DNA of 55,476 nucleotides from an uncultured Prevotella sp. (GCA_902798285.1 CADBVZ010000015.1:35247-90722); one strand, 5' to 3'; positions 45,801 to 52,613 are shown, counted from the first letter of the stretch. Translations and numbers: made by a program. The notes: generated by a model not told the origin, from the letters alone.

Positions 45801-45942
45801 TAATCGTCGAGTTCGAAAGTCCGTCACGCGTGTCCAGACGACGGAATTTCATATCGGGAATCACATTCGATGCGGCATTCATTCCAAGGCAGAATGAAAG
45901 ACATATACACGTCAGCAGTTGTCTCATATAGTTGTTGGTCAT
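42832..45942 (-). CDS. HTCS-like beta-propeller sensor with HATPase domain but no phosphoacceptor, receiver or HTH
   Basis: Up to 1036 residues (a second start at 45927 gives a better signal peptide, RQLLTCICLSFCLGMNAAS). The periplasmic part is two seven-bladed-style sets of Reg_prop repeats (RGFVWIGTSYGLNRYDG and similar) and a Y_Y_Y domain. A membrane helix (about 806-823) follows. The cytoplasmic part of 215 residues has no SHExRTPL-like histidine; an HATPase-like domain remains with NNSVMFSP, SDNGVGLP and a weak DPGVCLHIV. The receiver and AraC domain of a full HTCS are missing. A Glu/Asp-rich tail ends the protein. It sits ahead of the GH genes and is a near neighbour and close relative of the sensor at 48020-50698. 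Confidence 0.82.
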   Translation of the reverse strand: MTNNYMRQLLTCICLSFCLGMNAASNVIPDMKFRRLDTRDGLSNSTINFLYQDSRGFVWIGTSYGLNRYDGYRFRTFYNDPNDTTTLRNNYVDRIWEDHLGRLWLKQGMNFSIFDPVTERVNRNPTTELTKWGIKGGIDRFYIDARKHVWVKTYDEGVYCYNPKKEKYTLIKYGYAEEEFPKEFWLTSYAEWGEKLVVTSSDGDLMVLDGEHGRVVKKDSWMRQNGGQQSVAYDLYVDKHGNFWVMSTTVFVFDQKNKKWYNTLNGYLASIGIASLPEGLQVWDVCMDQRGWIWIVTDHEGLFVVDPESKEVKQFKNNKFDTTSLSENTAKHLMLDKNGSMWIASYRNGLNQYIEKMLGFSTLELGDINTTTEDHQGNYWLGTDNRGVIKYNPETGESTMYDKAHNGFASDIMVASCTAKDGSVWFGTYNGGLIHIQNGQTRNYLASNTPGALANNNVWSVIEDKWGDIWIGTLGSGVQRLNVKTGKFKTFDSNNSALSEVFMTSAGWIKKGWLIVGHSTFYSLINPVSGKVVNVTIPNVPGQVSPMPSTVCVIEDSRGLIWHGSTAGCCIVNQKTGKQTMLDMNNGLFGSSVVGIAEDNQHNVWVVTEHGVSNVVPHKEEDGEWSFTVRSFSSKDGLQDGPYNQRSISKTKDGLILVGGLGGVDIINPKLVANVDNTEKPIFSGLKLFGQQMGVGDEFDGRVILKEALTDGSDLTLRYDENQFTIQLATDKGEMHNTSRFIYMLEGFSDRWVKTEEQDPNITYMSLHHGSYILHVRMLNEDGTMGAMESTLNITITPPLIRNRWILLLFLLLVVGGIWVWRHFFLKRQADTVEREKLRMEVMKKQWMSEMKAQIMKDQEKPVEVKKTPEWEVSGLNKTSGDLQEFMKEQCAQFNAPKDKKVKFTFFALAPDLVMDFDKDMIGQAVQILLNNSVMFSPKDCRIKVFVDKTNKNGVIRISDNGVGLPEEAKAHMFDPVVSDDDPGVCLHIVKDIVTAHGGTVSGDNNAGGGSVFTITLPLDNDDDVEEAVLMDDEES

Positions 45943-45965
45943 TTAAAAATGTTCATAATGCGCTA

Positions 45966-45996
45966 CAAATTTACACACTTTCTTTGACATGAACAA
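45966..45996 (-). promoter_or_regulatory. Promoter of the HTCS-like gene
   Basis: On the minus strand TTG (45996-45994), 20 bp, TAAATTTG (45973-45966). The ATG follows 23 or 38 nt later depending on the start used. Confidence 0.7.
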
Positions 45997-46012
45997 ACGT
46001 TTTGGCAAAAAT

Positions 46013-46029
46013 TTGCAACCAAGTTGCGA
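46013..46029. promoter_or_regulatory. Possible operator between divergent HTCS-like and ATPase promoters
   Basis: TTGCAAC-caa-GTTGCGA is a 7-bp inverted repeat with one mismatch, just upstream of the ATPase -7 element. A metal-responsive regulator site is conceivable, but no regulator gene is adjacent. Confidence 0.3.
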
Positions 46030-46040
46030 AAGAACCCCCT

Positions 46041-46049
46041 TACCTTTGC
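46041..46049 (+). promoter_or_regulatory. -7 element of the P-type ATPase gene
   Basis: TACCTTTGC, 50 nt before the ATG. Confidence 0.65.
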
Positions 46050-46063
46050 ACCCAGAAAGAATT

Positions 46064-46099
46064 AAAAGGTAAAAAAGTAAAAAGGTAAAAAGGTAAAAT
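46064..46099 (+). repeat. Tandem AAAAAGGT repeats abutting the ATPase start
   Basis: About four copies of an AAAAAGGT-like octamer run up to the base before the ATG. They form nearly the whole leader. A similar run precedes the VirE/DUF3987 gene. Confidence 0.7.
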
Positions 46100-48217
46100 A
46101 TGTCACACGAACATCATCATCACGAGTGTTGCGAGCACTCTCATGAGCATCATCACGAGCATCAAGGATGCAGTTGCCATGAGCATTCTCATGAGCATGA
46201 GCATCATCATGAGCACTCTTTGAAGAAACAGCTCTGGCTAATCATCGCCACAGCCATCCTGCTCGTCATCGCCGTCCTCATCGAGAAGGGAGTCATTCTC
46301 TCACCCCTCACCTCTCACCTCTCACCAATGAGCTTGCTCATGGTCTATCTCATCCCCTACCTCCTCATTGGTCACGACACACTCAAGGAGGCCATCGAGG
46401 GCTTGAGTCATGGCGATGCTTTCAATGAGCATTTCCTCATGTCGGTGGCCACCATCGGAGCCCTGCTCATAGGTTTCCTGCCTGGAGCCGAGACTCAGTT
46501 CCCTGAGGCTGTGTTTGTCATGCTCTTTTTCCAGATAGGCGAGCTCTTCGAGGGCTATGCTGAGGGCAAGAGTCGCGACAGCATCGCCCACCTCATGGAT
46601 ATCCGTCCCGATGTGGCCCACATCGAGACTTCAGGAGACAAGGAGACAGGGAGTCCGCTCGAGCTCTGCTCGCTTGCTACCGGAGGGACGCAAGAAGGAG
46701 TCCAGGACATATCTCCAGAGGCAGTAGCCGTTGGATCGGTGGTTGTGATTCGCCCTGGCGAGAAGGTGCCACTCGATGGTGTGATTATTGAGGGCACCAC
46801 CTCACTCAACACCATCGCCCTTACGGGCGAGAGCATGCCTCGCGAGGCTGGTGTGGGCGACGAGGTTATCTCGGGCTGCGTCAACCTCTCAGGTGTGGTC
46901 CGTGTGCGTACCACCAAGAGTTTTGGCGAGAGCACCGTTTCAAAAATCCTCTCACTCGTAGAGAACGCCAGCGAGCACAAGTCGCAGAGCGAAGCCTTCA
47001 TCACGCGTTTCGCCCGCATCTACACCCCTGTAGTCGTCTTTGCCGCTTTGGCTTTGGCAATAGTTCCGCCCATCGTCATATCTCTAACTTCTAACCTCTC
47101 GCCCCTAACCACTCTCCCCACTTGGCTCTATCGCGCCTTGATGTTCCTCGTGGTGAGTTGTCCTTGCGCCCTGGTTATCAGCGTGCCCCTCACGTTCTTT
47201 GGAGGCATCGGTGGTGCTTCGCGTCGAGGCATCCTCATCAAGGGAGCCAACTATATGGACATTCTGGCGAAGGTCAAGACGGTGGTGTTCGACAAGACGG
47301 GCACCCTCACCCATGGTCAGTTTGCCGTAGAGGCCGTCCACCCCGAAACAGGCGAATGCATCTCCGAATCAGGAGATGCCTCTCACCACTCACCTCTCAC
47401 CTCTCACCTCTTACACATGGCCGCTCATGTAGAGCATTATAGTACGCATCCGATTGGCGCAGCTCTCCGCGATGCCTTCCCTGATGAAGCCACCGATGGT
47501 TGCGAGGTAACAGAAGTAGAAGAGATAGCCGGTCATGGCATCCGTGCCCGTGTGGGCAGTCAGGTAGTATGCGTGGGTAACACCAAGATGATGGATTCGA
47601 TAGGTGCTAAGTGGCACGATTGCCACCATGTAGGCACTATCATCCACGTGGCCATCGATGGCCAGTATGCTGGTCACATCGTCATCAACGATAAGATTAA
47701 AGAGGATAGCGCAGAGGCCATTGCACAACTCAAGGCATTAGGTGTAGAGAAAACGGTGATGCTTACAGGCGATCGCGAGGAAGTGGCCCATCACGTCGCC
47801 ACCCAACTCGCTCTCAGCGAATACCACGCCGAACTCCTCCCCGCCGACAAGGTTAATCATATCGAGAACTTGATGGATACCAGGCCTCTGGCCTTCGTGG
47901 GCGATGGTATCAACGATGCCCCTGTTCTGGCCCGTGCCGATGTAGGTATAGCCATGGGTGGTCTGGGTAGCGATGCAGCCATCGAGGCAGCCGATGTGGT
48001 ATTGATGGACGATCAGCCCTCAAAGGTTGCTACGGCCATCCGTATCGCCCGTCGCACCATCTTCATCGCTAAGCAGAACGTATTCGTCGCCATCCTCGTC
48101 AAGGTCAGCGTCCTTCTGCTCGCCACCTTCGGCCTCGCCAACATGTGGCTCGCCGTCTTCGCCGACGTTGGCGTCACCGTTCTGGCGGTTCTTAATGCGA
48201 TGCGCGCGTTGCGCTAA
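46100..48217 (+). CDS. P1B-type heavy-metal ATPase (Zn/Cd exporter type)
   Basis: 705 residues. Instead of an HMA domain the N terminus has a 40-residue His/Glu/Cys-rich segment (repeats of HEHHH, with CC and CSC). The metal site is SCPCALVIS (about 353), phosphorylation site Asp398 in DKTGTLT, HP motif THPIGAA, and hinge GDGINDAP. The last helix FADVGVTVLAVLNAMR fits the Zn2+/Cd2+/Pb2+ subclass. It exports metal from the cytoplasm. Four in-frame repeats (near residues 66-77, 185-200, 327-340, 420-438) add SPLTSHL-like peptides in loops. The last 66 codons overlap, on the other strand, the end of the sensor gene 48020-50698. Confidence 0.92.
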   Translation: MSHEHHHHECCEHSHEHHHEHQGCSCHEHSHEHEHHHEHSLKKQLWLIIATAILLVIAVLIEKGVILSPLTSHLSPMSLLMVYLIPYLLIGHDTLKEAIEGLSHGDAFNEHFLMSVATIGALLIGFLPGAETQFPEAVFVMLFFQIGELFEGYAEGKSRDSIAHLMDIRPDVAHIETSGDKETGSPLELCSLATGGTQEGVQDISPEAVAVGSVVVIRPGEKVPLDGVIIEGTTSLNTIALTGESMPREAGVGDEVISGCVNLSGVVRVRTTKSFGESTVSKILSLVENASEHKSQSEAFITRFARIYTPVVVFAALALAIVPPIVISLTSNLSPLTTLPTWLYRALMFLVVSCPCALVISVPLTFFGGIGGASRRGILIKGANYMDILAKVKTVVFDKTGTLTHGQFAVEAVHPETGECISESGDASHHSPLTSHLLHMAAHVEHYSTHPIGAALRDAFPDEATDGCEVTEVEEIAGHGIRARVGSQVVCVGNTKMMDSIGAKWHDCHHVGTIIHVAIDGQYAGHIVINDKIKEDSAEAIAQLKALGVEKTVMLTGDREEVAHHVATQLALSEYHAELLPADKVNHIENLMDTRPLAFVGDGINDAPVLARADVGIAMGGLGSDAAIEAADVVLMDDQPSKVATAIRIARRTIFIAKQNVFVAILVKVSVLLLATFGLANMWLAVFADVGVTVLAVLNAMRALR
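46297..46326 (+). repeat. CTCACCTCT-type repeat in the ATPase gene, first copy
   Basis: A CTCTCACCCCTCACCTCTCA-type run encoding SPLTSHLSP in the loop after the first membrane helix. Confidence 0.6.
46655..46700 (+). repeat. Double palindrome in the ATPase gene
   Basis: CGAGCtctGCTCG (46660-46672), then CTTGC...GCAAG (46673-46694) around TACCGGAGGGAC. The second part recurs with one change in the VirE/DUF3987 gene near 54413-54435. Confidence 0.6.
47080..47120 (+). repeat. Repeat in the ATPase gene, third copy
   Basis: A pyrimidine-rich run TCTAACCTCTCGCCCCTAAC encoding SNLSPLTTLP between membrane helices. Confidence 0.5.
47358..47413 (+). repeat. Palindrome plus CTCTCACC run in the ATPase gene, fourth copy
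   Basis: GCATCTCC (47358-47365) / GGAGATGC (47372-47379), a perfect 8-bp stem, then four CTCACCTCT units encoding SPLTSHL in the nucleotide-binding domain. Confidence 0.65.
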
Positions 48218-50698
48218 GCGCTTCAGCGGCTCGCGCCACCATACGATGGCTACCAGCAACAGGATGTAGCACAGTATGGCCCACCACGAGCTGTACCATG
48301 GCGATCCGATGGTGATCTCCAGCTGGCTCTCTTCCTCGCCCATCGTTCCGTCGTCCCTCAGCATCCTCACACAGAGAGTATAACTGCCTGGGGGTAGCGA
48401 CATGTAGGTGATGTCGGGATTGGCTGCTGTGGTCTTGATCCACTTATCGTTGAAACCTTTCAACTGATAGCAGAAACGGGTTGAATTGTTCACACCGCCA
48501 TTATCTGAGGCCATGTGGATGGTAAACTGGTTCTCGCTGTATTTCAGGCTGATGCTGCGCTGATAGTCGAGGGCCTCGTCCAGAATCACGCGCCCATTGT
48601 ACTTCTCGCCCACTTCCACCTCCTGGTCAAAGAGCACCAAGCCGCTGAACACGGGTTTCTCCTTCACATCGCCCTCACCCAGTTTCGTTGTACTGATGAT
48701 GTCCAGACCATCCTGTCCGCCTATCAGCAGTTCTCCCTTGCTCGAGCAGAAGATGGCACGCTGGTTGAACGGACCAGGCTGCAGTCCGTCGCGATCGTTA
48801 AAGTTGCGGATGGTGAAGCTCCATACACCGTTCTCGTCCTGTCGTGGCGTAATGTTCGACACACCGTGATCGGTAGCCACCCACATCGTGTGCTGCGTAT
48901 CTTCAGTCACGGATACGGCGTTCGATCCGTGCAGTCCCGACTTCATGTCGAGCAATGTCCGCTGCCCCGTCTTACGGTCGTAGATCACCACACCTGAGGG
49001 CGAGCATTGCCAGAGCAGTCCGCGACTGTCCCATACGGCCTGTGTCGTAGCCGATGATACGGTAATGGCCCTGCGGTCATTCTCTGTGGGGAACGAACCG
49101 TTAATCACCTTGAAGTTACCTGGATGTATCAGCGAGTAGTATTCTGAGTTACCCAGCAGAATCCAGCCGTTGCTGGCCGTCGAGATGCTGTTGGTCCATT
49201 GTGTCTTCAGCGCAGAGTTATCAGGATTGAACGCGCGCTGCCGTCCCGTGTTCTTATCGATACGCACGGCACCGCCTCCAAGCACGCCCACCCAGATGTG
49301 GCCCCAGCGGTCCTCCGTGATACCCCAGATGTTGTTCGTGGCAAACTGACTGCCAGGATCAGCCGCACGATAGTTCTTCCACTGGCCGTCCTTGTATCTC
49401 AGCAGTCCGCCCTCGTAGGTACCAAACCATAGGGCGCCGTCCTTCGAGGTATAGCTGCCCACGATGATGTCGCTCGGCACGCCCAGACTCTGCTTCGTAA
49501 ATGTCTCCATCGGCTCCAGCGTCTCAGAATTCATCTTGATGATACCGCCGTCGTTGCGGCCTATCCAGTAGTTGCCCTCCTTGTCCTCTGTGATGGCGTT
49601 GATGTCGCCCACAGCCAGATGCTTGAAGTTGGAGAGCGCCTCCGAACACATGGCCACGCCGTTCTTATAGGTAGCCACCCACATACGTCCCAGCTGGTCC
49701 AGATAGAGGTGCTTCACGGTGATGTCGGGCAGCGAGGTCTCGTCGCCCTTGATATTGGTGAACTGTCGCCACTCCTTCGATTCGTGGTCGAGCACCAGCA
49801 CACCCAGGTGGTCGGTGGCCACCCAGAGCAGTCCATTGGCGTCGTAACGCATCTCCCACACCAGCACATCCTCAGGCACATTCTGGAATCCCTCCTCGCG
49901 CATATACTCCGTGAGCGATGTCAGCCAGCGCTTCTGATCCTTCAAATAAATATAGGTACCGGTGGAGTGAGTGATCACCCAGATGTTGCCATACTTGTCG
50001 GTATTCACCCAGTAGTCGTTATAGGCGTCGAGCGCATCCCTCACATAGTTATTGCGCCAGCGCACGTATCCGTGTTCGCCATCCACGCACATCAGCTGTC
50101 CGAAGGTCGACACCATGAGCATGCCCTCGCTGGTCTCCTTCCAGGCCGAGATGCCGAAATCCTTGGGGAACTCACGATCGCCATAGCCGAAGGGGAAGTG
50201 TTTGAGATATTTTGTCTCAGGGTCGAAGTAGTAGAATCCGTCCTCATAGGTTTTCACCCAGTAGCGTTTCTTCGAGTCCAGATACAGCCTCTCCACGGTA
50301 CCCTTGATGCCCATCGAGTTAAGCCATCGCGAGGGCTTTCGGTCCACTTTCTCTGTCACGGGGTCATACATCGTGTAGTTCATGCCCTGGTTCAGCCAGA
50401 GTCGTCCGCCGTGAGCCTCCTGTATCTCGTCTACACCATTGTTGCGCAGCGAGGTTGTATCCTTGTCATACGAGAAGTATGTCCTCACGCGATAGCCATC
50501 GTAGCGGTTCAGACCATAGCCTGTTCCCATCCACACATAGCCGCGTGAGTCGCGGTAGATACAGCTTACTGTAGAGTTTGACAGACCTCCGCTCGTATCG
50601 AGTCGGCGGAATTTCAGATCGGGAATCACCGCTGCCACAGCGGCGCTCGCCATTAGTGCCCACACGGCACCTGTTAGTAGTAATAGTTTGCCTTTCAT
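48020..50698 (-). CDS. Beta-propeller sensor protein without kinase or output domain
   Basis: 892 residues. Signal peptide, Reg_prop beta-propeller repeats (YVWMGTGYGLNRYDG, HIWVGVLGGG and others), Y_Y_Y domain and one membrane helix (about 804-821), all closely similar to the protein at 42832-45942. After the helix only 71 residues remain, ending in an Asp/Glu/Gly-rich tail (DLDEDGDEY, SDEDGATGD). No HisKA, HATPase, receiver or HTH is present. The tail from about residue 828 is read on the opposite strand of the last 66 ATPase codons. It appears to be an HTCS whose cytoplasmic part was lost. It starts 4 nt after the LacI gene stop and is likely co-transcribed with it. Confidence 0.82.
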   Translation of the reverse strand: MKGKLLLLTGAVWALMASAAVAAVIPDLKFRRLDTSGGLSNSTVSCIYRDSRGYVWMGTGYGLNRYDGYRVRTYFSYDKDTTSLRNNGVDEIQEAHGGRLWLNQGMNYTMYDPVTEKVDRKPSRWLNSMGIKGTVERLYLDSKKRYWVKTYEDGFYYFDPETKYLKHFPFGYGDREFPKDFGISAWKETSEGMLMVSTFGQLMCVDGEHGYVRWRNNYVRDALDAYNDYWVNTDKYGNIWVITHSTGTYIYLKDQKRWLTSLTEYMREEGFQNVPEDVLVWEMRYDANGLLWVATDHLGVLVLDHESKEWRQFTNIKGDETSLPDITVKHLYLDQLGRMWVATYKNGVAMCSEALSNFKHLAVGDINAITEDKEGNYWIGRNDGGIIKMNSETLEPMETFTKQSLGVPSDIIVGSYTSKDGALWFGTYEGGLLRYKDGQWKNYRAADPGSQFATNNIWGITEDRWGHIWVGVLGGGAVRIDKNTGRQRAFNPDNSALKTQWTNSISTASNGWILLGNSEYYSLIHPGNFKVINGSFPTENDRRAITVSSATTQAVWDSRGLLWQCSPSGVVIYDRKTGQRTLLDMKSGLHGSNAVSVTEDTQHTMWVATDHGVSNITPRQDENGVWSFTIRNFNDRDGLQPGPFNQRAIFCSSKGELLIGGQDGLDIISTTKLGEGDVKEKPVFSGLVLFDQEVEVGEKYNGRVILDEALDYQRSISLKYSENQFTIHMASDNGGVNNSTRFCYQLKGFNDKWIKTTAANPDITYMSLPPGSYTLCVRMLRDDGTMGEEESQLEITIGSPWYSSWWAILCYILLLVAIVWWREPLKRLAQRAHRIKNRQNGDANVGEDGEPHVGEAEGGEQKDADLDEDGDEYVLLSDEDGATGDTDGRSNL

Positions 50699-50702
50699 GT
50701 TT

Positions 50703-51725
50703 TTACTTTTTCACCTTGGCGCTGGTATCTCTAATTACCAGCTTTTGCGGAACGATTTTCTTATATATCTTCGTGTCGCCATTGATACTCTTCAACAGCA
50801 GCTTGCAAGCCTCGCGCCCCATCTCACGGCTCTGGTCCTCGATGGCACTCATGCGTGGCGTTACGTAGCTGGCGTGCACATCGTCGGTAAATCCTATCAG
50901 CGCCACCTCGTCGGGTATGCTCAGCCCCTTGTCCTTGATGGCCGAGAAGGCCGCGAAGGTAATGATATCGTTAAAGGCCAGTATGGCGTCGGGCTTCTGC
51001 TCGTCCAGCAACTTCAGCGTCGCCTCGTAGGCCCAGTCGTAGTCAATCTTCTCGCACACCACGAGTTCTCTTTCTATGGGAATCTTGTTCTCGCGCAGAG
51101 CCTCCAGGTAACCATGCTTCCTGCGGCGCACCATGTCCAAGTGGTTCGGACCGCCTATAAAGGCTATCCTCTTGCTGCCCGTGTCTATCAAGTGCTGCGT
51201 AGCCTCCTGAGCCGCCACGTCGCCGTTAGCCATCACACTCGAGAACTTCTCCTGCAGACAGGTACGTCCGAAGAACACCAGGGGTATGCCCATGTCGGCT
51301 ATCTCCTCGAAGTGCTTGTAGTCCGTAGTGCTCTGGGCCAGACAGGCCACAATGCCCTCCACATGCAGATTGATGAAGTTATCGATGGCCCTCACCTCTA
51401 CTTCGCTGTCCTCGTGCGTGTTAGCCGATATCACCGAGTATCCCTCGCGTCGCGCCTCGTCCTCTATACCGTCGAGCACGGCGGCATAATAGTGGGTCAC
51501 CAGATTGGGCACCACTACACCGATCACTCTCGGCGCCTCTTTCCTCAGACTCTGTGCAAAGGGGTTAGGGCGATAGTTCAGCGCCTTGGCCAGCGCTTTC
51601 ACCTTCTGCTGCATCTCAGCGCCAATCTCGGGCGAGCTGCGCAGAGCCCTACTTACGGTTGCTATACTCACCCCCAGTTCCTTGGCGAGGTCCTTCAGCG
51701 ATGTACGATGCTTGTTATTAGCCAT
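50703..51725 (-). CDS. LacI-family transcriptional regulator
   Basis: 340 residues. The N-terminal helix-turn-helix is SLKDLAKELGVSIATVSRAL with the hinge helix NYRPNPFAQSLR, then a periplasmic-binding-protein-like effector domain (VIGVVVPNL, FIGGPNHLD, ALIGFTDD). Such proteins repress sugar genes and release DNA on binding a sugar. Its own promoter holds a likely operator, suggesting self-control. It is co-transcribed with the output-less sensor. Targets are unknown; the GH genes at 35-43 kb are candidates by proximity only. Confidence 0.92.
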   Translation of the reverse strand: MANNKHRTSLKDLAKELGVSIATVSRALRSSPEIGAEMQQKVKALAKALNYRPNPFAQSLRKEAPRVIGVVVPNLVTHYYAAVLDGIEDEARREGYSVISANTHEDSEVEVRAIDNFINLHVEGIVACLAQSTTDYKHFEEIADMGIPLVFFGRTCLQEKFSSVMANGDVAAQEATQHLIDTGSKRIAFIGGPNHLDMVRRRKHGYLEALRENKIPIERELVVCEKIDYDWAYEATLKLLDEQKPDAILAFNDIITFAAFSAIKDKGLSIPDEVALIGFTDDVHASYVTPRMSAIEDQSREMGREACKLLLKSINGDTKIYKKIVPQKLVIRDTSAKVKK

Positions 51726-51775
51726 AATTATACCTTCAAATTGTTAGTTCGGCAACGCATTTTTTGTTATGCTCT

Positions 51776-51807
51776 GCAAAGTTAAGAAAATAATCCTTAA
51801 ATTGCAA
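51776..51807 (-). promoter_or_regulatory. Promoter of the lacI-sensor unit
   Basis: On the minus strand TTG (51807-51805), 20 bp, TAACTTTGC (51784-51776). Confidence 0.75.
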
Positions 51808-51819
51808 ACGTTTACGTTT
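51806..51819. promoter_or_regulatory. Probable LacI-family operator
   Basis: AAACGTTTACGTTT contains two overlapping AACGTT-like half-sites in dyad form and touches the -33 element of the regulator's own promoter, the usual place for self-repression. Confidence 0.5.
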
Positions 51820-51838
51820 ATTTTTTCACCTCTAACTA

Positions 51839-51870
51839 TTGTGTGCGCACAAAATTTTTCGTAACTTTGC
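51839..51870 (+). promoter_or_regulatory. Strong promoter with no coding gene downstream
   Basis: TTG (51839-51841), 20 bp, TAACTTTGC (51862-51870). The palindrome TGTGCGCACA lies in the spacer. The next plus-strand feature is a terminator about 85 nt on. Confidence 0.7.
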
Positions 51871-51874
51871 ACCG

Positions 51875-51988
51875 TGAATCAAAAATCACACCTCATTTTG
51901 AATAGTATATATGAGTAATGAATAGTTGATAATAAGTTAGTTAGAAAACGAAGGAGCAAGGTTGTCGTGATGACACCCTTGCTTTTTT
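51875..51988 (+). ncRNA. Candidate small RNA of about 110 nt
   Basis: Bounded by the full promoter at 51839-51870 and an intrinsic terminator (51955-51988). The longest frame from an ATG within it is four codons (MSNE), so a protein product is unlikely. I cannot match it to a known RNA family. The end points are estimates. A leader with an attenuator is excluded because no plus-strand gene follows. Confidence 0.5.
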
Positions 51989-51989
51989 T
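51955..51989 (+). terminator. Intrinsic terminator of the candidate small RNA
   Basis: GCAAGGTTGTC / GACACCCTTGC stem with one mismatch around a short loop, then TTTTTTT. Confidence 0.8.
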
Positions 51990-51996
51990 ATGCCCT

Positions 51997-52019
51997 GACT
52001 GGGGACTGTCCCCTGTCAT
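51997..52019. repeat. GC-rich palindrome after the M15 gene
   Basis: TGACTGGGGAC-t-GTCCCCTGTCA pairs 10 of 11 positions. It lies just after the M15 stop and may end that transcript. Confidence 0.6.
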
Positions 52020-52023
52020 TTAT

Positions 52024-52578
52024 CTACCCTCGCAAAATCGAGATTTTTCTCCGATTATCTTTCGGCCTCACGGCGAAGTGAATCCAATATCGCCCCTGCT
52101 TGTTCCGCTCGATGAAGAGCTCATCAAAGTCCCGCTTAGTGCCATCAGCGATGTCCAGCAGGATGTTAGCATAGCGAAGCGCCTGCTCTACTCCCATGCA
52201 TCGGATATCCACTGCACAACCCGTTAAGTGATTGCTACTGGGCGATCCTCCAGCCAATTTATTCACTTCCGGCGAGCGATAGCCCGAGGTAATGATAATG
52301 GGCGCCCCGTCAGACCCCACCTCTTCATACAGCACATTATTGCTGTACCTCAGATCCTCTAACCAATTCTCACAGATATTCTTCAGATTCTCTATCGCCA
52401 CGCGGTTGGGGATGTTTCCATCCTTAGTTTTGTGGCTTGTCTTACATACCTCCCCGAGCGAGAAGTTAGGCGATAAGCGAAGGCCATCAAGCTCGCTTGA
52501 ATGGCTGAGCGCAGCCTCACTCGGCGAAGCCAAGTGCTCGGAGAGGCGAATTTCCTTATTAATTTTTACGTTGTTCAT
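52024..52578 (-). CDS. M15-type peptidase (D-Ala-D-Ala carboxypeptidase-like, phage/mobile style)
   Basis: 184 residues from the ATG at 52578; an earlier in-frame ATG at 52674 would overlap the VirE gene and is less likely. The zinc site is SNHLTGCAVDIR plus WIHFAV at the C terminus; SGYRSPEVNKLAGG is the family entry motif. There is no signal peptide. Such small M15_3 proteins are often encoded beside phage or mobile genes in this phylum. Residues 16-38 (LASPSEAALSHSSELDG...) look inserted between EH and FSLGEVCKTS, where relatives join directly. Confidence 0.82.
   Translation of the reverse strand: MNNVKINKEIRLSEHLASPSEAALSHSSELDGLRLSPNFSLGEVCKTSHKTKDGNIPNRVAIENLKNICENWLEDLRYSNNVLYEEVGSDGAPIIITSGYRSPEVNKLAGGSPSSNHLTGCAVDIRCMGVEQALRYANILLDIADGTKRDFDELFIERNKQGRYWIHFAVRPKDNRRKISILRG
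52480..52545. repeat. In-frame palindromic element inside the M15 gene
   Basis: CAAGCTCGCTTG (52488-52499) and GGCTGAGCGCAGCC (52503-52516) are inverted repeats in one 66-bp stretch that adds about 22 codons. Confidence 0.6.
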
Positions 52579-52593
52579 TTTAAAACCATTAAA

Positions 52594-52613
52594 TGTGACT
52601 TGTGACTTGTGAC
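52594..52613. repeat. Tandem heptad TTGTGAC x3 before the M15 gene
   Basis: About three near-exact 7-bp units in the 49-bp spacer between the VirE/DUF3987 stop and the M15 start. Confidence 0.7.

Noticed and set aside
48020-48217. Treating the sensor tail as a sequencing artefact and ending the sensor gene at the membrane helix
   Set aside because: The frame is open without any stop through the overlap and ends in a normal stop; an artefact cannot be excluded but nothing in the sequence indicates one.
49619-50548. 309-codon open frame on the plus strand
   Set aside because: Antisense to the beta-propeller sensor, low-complexity Val/His/Ile composition, no promoter.
50688-51785. 365-codon open frame on the plus strand
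   Set aside because: Antisense to lacI and overlapping its promoter; no domain seen.
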